Assembly (NCBI GenBank): GCA_946534745.1
Contig: CAMNDA010000359.1
Location: 1-5,396, forward strand
Length of the DNA stretch: 5,396 nucleotides
DNA from: an uncultured Verrucomicrobiota bacterium
Lineage (GTDB): Bacteria > Verrucomicrobiota > Kiritimatiellia > RFP12 > UBA3636
Reading direction: 5' to 3'
Shown in pieces: positions 1 to 5,396 of this stretch (position 1 is its first letter; the number at the start of each line of letters is the position of its first letter). Position numbers and translations under genes: made by a program. Below the pieces are notes generated by a model. That model was not told the DNA's origin, searched no databases, and saw only the letters and a list, made by a program, of their open reading frames with translations.

Positions 1-911
1 TCCTTCCGGAACGCGCGGAGGTTCTCCTTCGCGGCGGGGGCGTCCATCTTGCTCGCGACGACGAGCCGCGGGCGCTCCAGCAGCGCCGGGTCGCGCGCCT
101 CGAGCTCGCGCAGCAGCGTGCGGTAGTCCTCCGCCGGGTCGCGGCCCTCCTCCGCGGCCATGTCCACCACCAGGACGATCGCCTTGGCGCGCTCGATGTG
201 GCGCATGAACTCGAAGCCGAGGCCGGCGCCCTCGTGCGCGCCCTCGATGATGCCGGGGATGTCCGCGACGCGGAAGCTCGTGAACGCGTCCGGCAGCACG
301 ACCGTCCCGAGGATCGGGTGCAGCGTGGTGAAGTGGTAGGCGGCGACCTTCGGCCGCGCGCGGGAGATCTCGCGCAGGATCGAGGACTTGCCGGCGCTCG
401 GGAAGCCCACGAGCCCGACGTCCGCGAGGATCTTCAGGTCGAGGCGCAGCCGGACGTCCTCGCCGGGCTTGCCGGGCTTGCACTCCTCGGGCGCCTGGTG
501 CGTGGAGCTCTTGAAGTGGACGTTGCCCGCGCCGCCCTCGCCGCCGCGGGCGACGAGCAGGCGCGCGCCGTGCGCGAGGACCTCGCCGAGCTCGCGGCCG
601 GTGTCCGCGTCGGTGACGACCGTCCCGAGCGGGACCTTGACGAAGAGGTCCGCGCCGTTGGCGCCGTGGCGGTAGCGGCCCATGCCGTTGCCGCCGGCGG
701 GGGCGCGGCGCTCGGGCTCGTAGTAGACCGCGACGAGCGAGTCCACGTCCTCGTCCCCGACGAGCCAGACGCTGCCGCCGCGGCCGCCGTCGCCGCCGTC
801 GGGACCGCCCTTCGGGACGAACTTCTCGTGGCGGAACGAGCGGGAGCCGTCGCCGCCCTTTCCGGCGACGGCGTGGAGAACGGCGGTATCGACGAACGAA
901 CGGGACTTCAT
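1..911 (-). CDS. obg: GTPase Obg/CgtA (partial, C-terminus off the left edge)
   Basis: Obg is a GTPase that binds the large ribosomal subunit and acts in 50S maturation and (p)ppGpp-linked growth control. The visible 303 residues hold the glycine-rich Obg fold (about 6-163, with SFRHEKFVPKGGPDGGDGG at 25-43) followed by the G domain. There G1 is GFPSAGKS (169-176, Lys175), the switch I motif is FTTL (194-197), G3 is DIPG (217-220) followed by IIEGAHEGAGLG, and G4 is SKMD (287-290). The rest of the G domain and any C-terminal domain lie outside the window. The ATG at 909-911 is chosen because AGGAG (922-918) lies 6 bases upstream and the protein starts MKSRSFVD, close to the family's usual MKFVD. 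Oddities are the extra SRS after MK, Ser instead of Asn in the NKxD motif, and YHFTTL where YPFTTL is usual. It is probably cotranscribed with the tRNA-Cys gene upstream. Family assignment is near certain. Confidence 0.97.
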   Translation of the reverse strand, partial: MKSRSFVDTAVLHAVAGKGGDGSRSFRHEKFVPKGGPDGGDGGRGGSVWLVGDEDVDSLVAVYYEPERRAPAGGNGMGRYRHGANGADLFVKVPLGTVVTDADTGRELGEVLAHGARLLVARGGEGGAGNVHFKSSTHQAPEECKPGKPGEDVRLRLDLKILADVGLVGFPSAGKSSILREISRARPKVAAYHFTTLHPILGTVVLPDAFTSFRVADIPGIIEGAHEGAGLGFEFMRHIERAKAIVLVVDMAAEEGRDPAEDYRTLLRELEARDPALLERPRLVVASKMDAPAAKENLRAFRK

Positions 912-993
912 AGCGGGCTCCTTTCTACGGATAGGCGATGCGGTTCATACGCGGCGGAGCCCCCGCACCGTTCGTTCGGACGCGGAGGCTCCG
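893..993 (-). promoter_or_regulatory. obg leader: candidate RNA switch over the start codon
   Basis: In the mRNA sense (right to left), five segments can pair. Segment B (978-968) and segment E (903-893, codons 3-7 of obg) form a perfect 11-bp stem. Inside it, segment C (962-956, GGGCTCC) pairs for 7 bp with segment D (921-915, GGAGCCC), which includes most of the Shine-Dalgarno. The ATG then sits in the internal loop between the two stems. Segment A (993-987, CGGAGCC) can instead pair for 7 bp with segment C (961-955), excluding C:D pairing. The pairings are read directly from the sequence. Translational control is inference; no ligand or protein is indicated, and the shorter arms could be chance in GC-rich DNA. 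Confidence 0.5.
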
Positions 994-999
994 GGAAGA

Positions 1000-1073
1000 T
1001 GGAGGCGTGAAGCGGAGTCGAACCGCTCTGGAAGGATTTGCAGTCCTCTGCCTAGCCGCTTGGCTATCACGCC
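1000..1073 (-). tRNA. tRNA-Cys (anticodon GCA), CCA encoded
   Basis: This 74-base cloverleaf supplies cysteine for UGC/UGU codons. The acceptor stem GGCGTGA/TCACGCC closes perfectly. The short D stem is GCC/GGC, the anticodon stem is GAGGA/TCCTT with one G-U pair, and the anticodon loop CTGCAAA places GCA at 1041-1039. The T arm is AGCGG-TTCGACT-CCGCT. The discriminator base is U (1003), typical of bacterial tRNA-Cys, and CCA is encoded at 1002-1000. Its own promoter lies immediately upstream, and obg follows 88 bases downstream on the same strand with no terminator visible between, so tRNA processing probably creates the 5' end of the obg message. Confidence 0.96.
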
Positions 1074-1089
1074 GTGCAAAACGCGGGGT

Positions 1090-1118
1090 AGGCTACCAGA
1101 ATCGGACCGGCGCGTCAA
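1090..1118 (-). promoter_or_regulatory. Predicted sigma70-type promoter for tRNA-Cys and obg
   Basis: On the minus strand the -35 is TTGACG (1118-1113), the spacer is 17 bases and the -10 is TAGCCT (1095-1090). A TGG directly before the -10 gives an extended -10. A run of six A on this strand (1127-1122) lies just upstream of the -35, like an UP element. Transcription would start near 1083, leaving a leader of about 10 bases before the tRNA. Read from sequence only. Confidence 0.7.
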
Positions 1119-1131
1119 TCGTTTTTTGCGC

Positions 1132-1160
1132 TTGCGTCGGACGGGGGTTTCTGGTATTCT
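1132..1160 (+). promoter_or_regulatory. Predicted sigma70-type promoter for rplU-rpmA
   Basis: The -35 is TTGCGT (1132-1137), the spacer is 17 bases and the -10 is TATTCT (1155-1160), with TGG at 1152-1154 making an extended -10. The predicted start is near 1167, about 90 bases before rplU. Its -35 lies only 13 bases from the -35 of the divergent tRNA-Cys promoter, and the T-tract 1122-1127 lies between them, so both promoters share one upstream element. The spacer carries GGACGGGGG (1139-1147), also found in the recA promoter. Confidence 0.7.
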
Positions 1161-1184
1161 CCCGCCCGCTTCACGCAACTTTTC

Positions 1185-1247
1185 CCTCTTGCGCGGCAGA
1201 CCCCGGCCCGCGGCGACGCGGTCCACATCCACAGCACGAAAGAGAGG
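1185..1247 (+). promoter_or_regulatory. rplU leader: hairpin and possible Shine-Dalgarno sequestration
   Basis: Two structures can be drawn in the rplU 5' leader. A GNRA-type hairpin has stem CCGCG (1208-1212), loop GCGA and CGCGG (1217-1221), extended by GG/CC (1205-1206 with 1223-1224) across a C-U mismatch. Around it, CCTCTT (1185-1190) can pair with GAGAGG (1242-1247), the likely rplU Shine-Dalgarno, through six pairs including one G-U. This could serve feedback control by a ribosomal protein, as in known L21 leader RNAs of other bacteria. I do not see a match to a specific published motif, so the function is inference. Confidence 0.35.
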
Positions 1248-1257
1248 CTCAGCCCCC

Positions 1258-1569
1258 ATGCAAGCATACGCAGTCATCGAAACCGGCGGAAAGCAGTATC
1301 GCGTCCAGGCCGGCGACACGATCGAGATCGAGCGCCTTCCCGAGGAGAAGGGCGCCACCGTCGAGATCGACAAGGTCCTCGCCGTCTCGGACGGCACGTC
1401 GCTCAAGGTCGGCACCCCCTACGTCGAGGGCGCCCGCGTGACGCTCGAGATCGCGGAGCAGTTCCGCGGCCCGAAGCTCATCAGCTTCGACAAGAAGCGC
1501 CGGAAGGGCTATTCCCGCACCGTCGGCCACCGCCAGGAGCTCACCCGCGCGGTCGTCAAGTCCATCTAA
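1258..1569 (+). CDS. rplU: 50S ribosomal protein L21
   Basis: L21 is a 23S rRNA-binding protein of the large subunit. The 103-residue product has the usual family length. It opens with the L21 signature [12 protein letters not shown] (5-16) and carries the basic, rRNA-contacting segment [15 protein letters not shown] (79-93). The ATG at 1258 is chosen because the family begins at this point (MYAVI-like); the open frame upstream reaches back through the leader and into the tRNA-Cys gene and is not coding. A GAGG Shine-Dalgarno (1244-1247) lies 10 bases before the ATG. rpmA follows after 21 bases in the same operon. No residue looks out of place, although the [14 protein letters not shown] stretch is slightly compact compared with E. 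coli L21. Confidence 0.97.
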   Translation: MQAYAVIETGGKQYRVQAGDTIEIERLPEEKGATVEIDKVLAVSDGTSLKVGTPYVEGARVTLEIAEQFRGPKLISFDKKRRKGYSRTVGHRQELTRAVVKSI

Positions 1570-1590
1570 CCCCAGAAAGGAAAAGACGCC

Positions 1591-1839
1591 ATGTCCAAGT
1601 CCCACCAGGGTGTCAACGGCCGTGACAGCAATCCCAAGCGCCTCGGCGTGAAGCGCTTCGGCGGCCAGGCCGTCAAGGCCGGCGAGGTGCTCGTGCGCCA
1701 GCGCGGCACGAAGTTCCATCCCGGCGCCAACGTGCGCCGCGGCGGAGACGACACGCTCTTCACGGTCGTCGCCGGCAACGTCAAGTTCGAGAAGGGCGGC
1801 AAGGTCGTCTCGGTCGTTCCCGCGGCCGACGCCAAGTAG
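1591..1839 (+). CDS. rpmA: 50S ribosomal protein L27
   Basis: L27 sits at the peptidyl transferase centre, where its N-terminal tail contacts the tRNA acceptor ends. The 82-residue product has the core [17 protein letters not shown] (9-25), [14 protein letters not shown] (35-48) and the closing KVKFE-like strand (NVKFEKGG), all diagnostic of L27. The start is firm: AAAGGA (1576-1581) is 9 bases upstream and no earlier in-frame start exists after the rplU stop. The tail before NGRDS is MSKSHQGV, about three residues shorter than the common MAHKKGxGSxx form, so the part that reaches the catalytic centre is altered. It is cotranscribed with rplU and followed by a strong terminator. Confidence 0.96.
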   Translation: MSKSHQGVNGRDSNPKRLGVKRFGGQAVKAGEVLVRQRGTKFHPGANVRRGGDDTLFTVVAGNVKFEKGGKVVSVVPAADAK

Positions 1840-1858
1840 TCCCGCTCCGACCCGCTCC

Positions 1859-1898
1859 GGAAGCCCGCGGCCACGCGCCGCGGGCTTCCTCTTTTTCC
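1859..1898 (+). terminator. Rho-independent terminator of rplU-rpmA
   Basis: A perfect 12-bp stem (GGAAGCCCGCGG at 1859-1870 with CCGCGGGCTTCC at 1878-1889) closes a 7-base loop, followed by TCTTTTTCC (1890-1898). It begins 19 bases after the rpmA stop. It separates the ribosomal protein operon from recA, whose predicted -35 starts 16 bases further on. Confidence 0.95.
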
Positions 1899-1914
1899 AC
1901 GCGCGATTTCGCGA

Positions 1915-1944
1915 TTGCGGACGGGGGCGGGCGTATGGTAGAAT
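1915..1944 (+). promoter_or_regulatory. Predicted sigma70-type promoter for recA-ftsH
   Basis: The -35 is TTGCGG (1915-1920), the spacer is 18 bases and the -10 is TAGAAT (1939-1944), with TGG at 1936-1938 as an extended -10. The predicted start is near 1951, just at the 5' arm of the leader hairpin. GGACGGGGG (1919-1927) is shared with the rplU promoter. I see no classical LexA box (neither CTGT-N8-ACAG nor a GAAC-N4-GTTC type) nearby. Confidence 0.72.
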
Positions 1945-1951
1945 GCGCGCC

Positions 1952-1994
1952 GTTCCGCGAGGCGCCGCGCCGGCCGGCCGGCGCGCCGCGGAAC
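1952..1994 (+). promoter_or_regulatory. Nested GC-rich palindrome at the 5' end of the recA leader
   Basis: The outer arms GTTCCGCG (1952-1959) and CGCGGAAC (1987-1994) pair perfectly over 8 bp. Inside, 1966-1973 and 1978-1985 pair over 8 bp around a CCGG loop; this inner part contains the perfect 18-bp palindrome GCGCCGGCCGGCCGGCGC (1967-1984). It starts at about +1 of the predicted transcript. No T-tract follows, so it is not an intrinsic terminator. It may be a 5' stabilising hairpin or a repressor operator overlapping the start site; the sequence does not decide between them. Confidence 0.55.
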
Positions 1995-2030
1995 CCCCTT
2001 TCAACCACACGAAACACAAGGACCGATACC

Positions 2031-3083
2031 ATGGCCAAGAAAGCAGAAACATCCGGAAACTCCGCCCTCGACTCCGTGCTCGCCCAGATCCGCAAGGAGT
2101 TCGGCGAGGGCGCCATCATGAAGCTCGGCGAGGTCGAGTCGCAGAAGGGCGTCCAGGTCATCTCGACCGGCTCGTTCGGCCTCGACCTCGCGCTCGGCGT
2201 CTGGGGCCTCCCCCGCGGGCGCATCGTCGAGCTCTACGGGCCCGAGTCCTCCGGCAAGACCACGCTCGCCCTCCACGTCATCGCCAACGCCCAGAAGGCC
2301 GGCGGCATGGCCGCGTTCATCGACGTGGAGCACGCGCTCGACCCGCAGTACGCCAAGCGCATCGGCGTGGACCTGGACAACCTGCTCGTCGCCCAGCCCA
2401 CCACCGGCGAGGAGGCGCTCAACATCGCCGAGTCGCTCGTGCGCTCCGGCGCGCTGGACGTCGTCGTCGTCGACTCCGTCGCCGCGCTCACGCCCAAGGC
2501 CGAGCTCGAGGGCCAGATGGGCGACGCCCACGTCGGCCAGCAGGCGCGCCTCATGTCGCAGGCGATGCGCAAGCTCACCGCCCTGCTCGACACGACGAAG
2601 ACGCTCTGCATCTTCACGAACCAGATCCGCGAGAAGATCGGCGTGATGTTCGGCAATCCCGAGACGACGCCCGGCGGCCGCGCGCTCAAGTTCTACGCGT
2701 CGGTCCGCCTCAACATCTCGCGCATCGGCGCGATCAAGGACGCCGCCGGCACGATGATCGGCAACCGCACGCGCGTGAAGGTCGTGAAGAACAAGGTCGC
2801 CCCGCCCTTCACCGAGGCGGAGTTCGACATCCTCTACGACCGCGGCATCTGGTGGGCGGGGTCCGTCCTCGAGGCCGGCATCAAGCAGGGCCTCATCCTC
2901 AAGCGCGGCTCGTGGCTGAGCTACGGCACCGACCAGATCGGCCAGGGCGCGCAGGCCGCGGCGCAGTTCCTCGAGGACCACAAGGACGTGGCCGACCGCC
3001 TCGTCGCGCAGATGAAGGGCGAGACCGCGCCGGCCGCCGACGGCGGCGACGGCGACAAGCCCGCCGGCCCCGCGGAGAAGTAG
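2031..3083 (+). CDS. recA: Recombinase RecA
   Basis: RecA polymerises on single-stranded DNA, drives ATP-dependent strand exchange and, in most bacteria, triggers LexA self-cleavage. The 350-residue protein is complete: Walker [10 protein letters not shown] (70-78, Lys76), catalytic-region Glu100 in DVEHALDP, Walker B VVVVDS with Asp148, DNA loop L1 near 160-169 ([10 protein letters not shown]), and loop L2 beginning GNPETTPGG at 208. Numbering is offset by a constant four residues from E. coli RecA. The ATG at 2031 has AAGGA (2018-2022) 8 bases upstream; an earlier in-frame ATG at 1935 lies within the promoter and is rejected. The C-terminal tail (about 333-350) is short, rich in Ala, Gly and Pro and only mildly acidic, unlike the strongly acidic E. 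coli tail. Trp58 in GVWGLPRGR replaces a usual glycine. ftsH follows after 3 bases. Confidence 0.98.
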   Translation: MAKKAETSGNSALDSVLAQIRKEFGEGAIMKLGEVESQKGVQVISTGSFGLDLALGVWGLPRGRIVELYGPESSGKTTLALHVIANAQKAGGMAAFIDVEHALDPQYAKRIGVDLDNLLVAQPTTGEEALNIAESLVRSGALDVVVVDSVAALTPKAELEGQMGDAHVGQQARLMSQAMRKLTALLDTTKTLCIFTNQIREKIGVMFGNPETTPGGRALKFYASVRLNISRIGAIKDAAGTMIGNRTRVKVVKNKVAPPFTEAEFDILYDRGIWWAGSVLEAGIKQGLILKRGSWLSYGTDQIGQGAQAAAQFLEDHKDVADRLVAQMKGETAPAADGGDGDKPAGPAEK

Positions 3084-3086
3084 CGC

Positions 3087-5354
<2,268 letters not shown>

Positions 5355-5396
5355 AACGGACCGCGCGTCGAGCAGGCCCGGCTCCGGTGGGGCGAG

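Noticed and set aside
198..1010. A 270-codon plus-strand open frame opposite obg
   Set aside because: It is a mirror frame of obg with low-complexity Ala/Arg/Asp/Val content, and it runs into the tRNA-Cys gene.
1060..1257. Longer N-terminus for L21 starting at 1060
   Set aside because: The extension crosses the tRNA-Cys gene and both divergent promoters, and L21 proteins begin at the ATG at 1258.
1935..2030. Upstream ATG for recA at 1935
   Set aside because: The ATG overlaps the extended -10 of the recA promoter and lies upstream of the expected transcript start. The residues added do not resemble RecA.
1900..2030. Classical LexA box upstream of recA
   Set aside because: Neither CTGT-N8-ACAG, a GAAC-N4-GTTC type nor a GTTC direct repeat is present. 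Only the nested palindrome remains as an operator candidate.
5355..5396. Possible start of a downstream gene (GTG at 5387)
   Set aside because: Only 10 bases remain after it and there is no convincing Shine-Dalgarno, so no gene can be supported. No terminator is visible after ftsH either.

Overview
The window is about 70% GC bacterial chromosome carrying five housekeeping protein genes and one tRNA. No mobile element, CRISPR array or phage gene is visible. The organism looks like a high-GC Gram-negative. The proline-rich cytoplasmic extension on FtsH and the style of the ribosomal proteins are compatible with the PVC group (Verrucomicrobia / Kiritimatiellae / Lentisphaerae), but this is inference from protein style, not a database result.

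Layout: bases 1-911 (minus) encode the N-terminal 303 residues of the ribosome-associated GTPase Obg/CgtA, cut by the left edge. Bases 912-999 are its leader and 1000-1073 (minus) is tRNA-Cys(GCA). A compact divergent promoter region (about 1083-1167) drives tRNA-Cys and obg leftward and rplU-rpmA (L21, L27) rightward. A perfect 12-bp hairpin with a T-tract (1859-1898) ends rplU-rpmA. A separate promoter (1915-1944) and a hairpin-bearing leader precede recA (2031-3083). ftsH (3087-5354) starts 3 bases after the recA stop, so the two probably form one transcription unit. The last 42 bases (5355-5396) hold no gene or terminator that I can support.

Together the genes cover ribosome function (L21, L27), ribosome maturation and stress signalling (Obg), translation (tRNA-Cys), recombination and repair (RecA) and membrane proteostasis (FtsH). 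The usual rplU-rpmA-obg order is broken here: obg is divergent and sits behind a tRNA gene.

The least ordinary signals are non-coding. The 88-base obg leader contains two nested inverted repeats that would hide the Shine-Dalgarno and start codon, plus a third segment able to pair with the anti-Shine-Dalgarno instead, which is the arrangement of an RNA switch. The recA leader opens with a 43-base nested palindrome. The rplU leader can pair its own Shine-Dalgarno. All three promoters share a TGG-TA extended -10. Among the proteins, the main oddities are a shortened L27 N-terminal tail and a 107-residue FtsH extension carrying a duplicated A-rich module.
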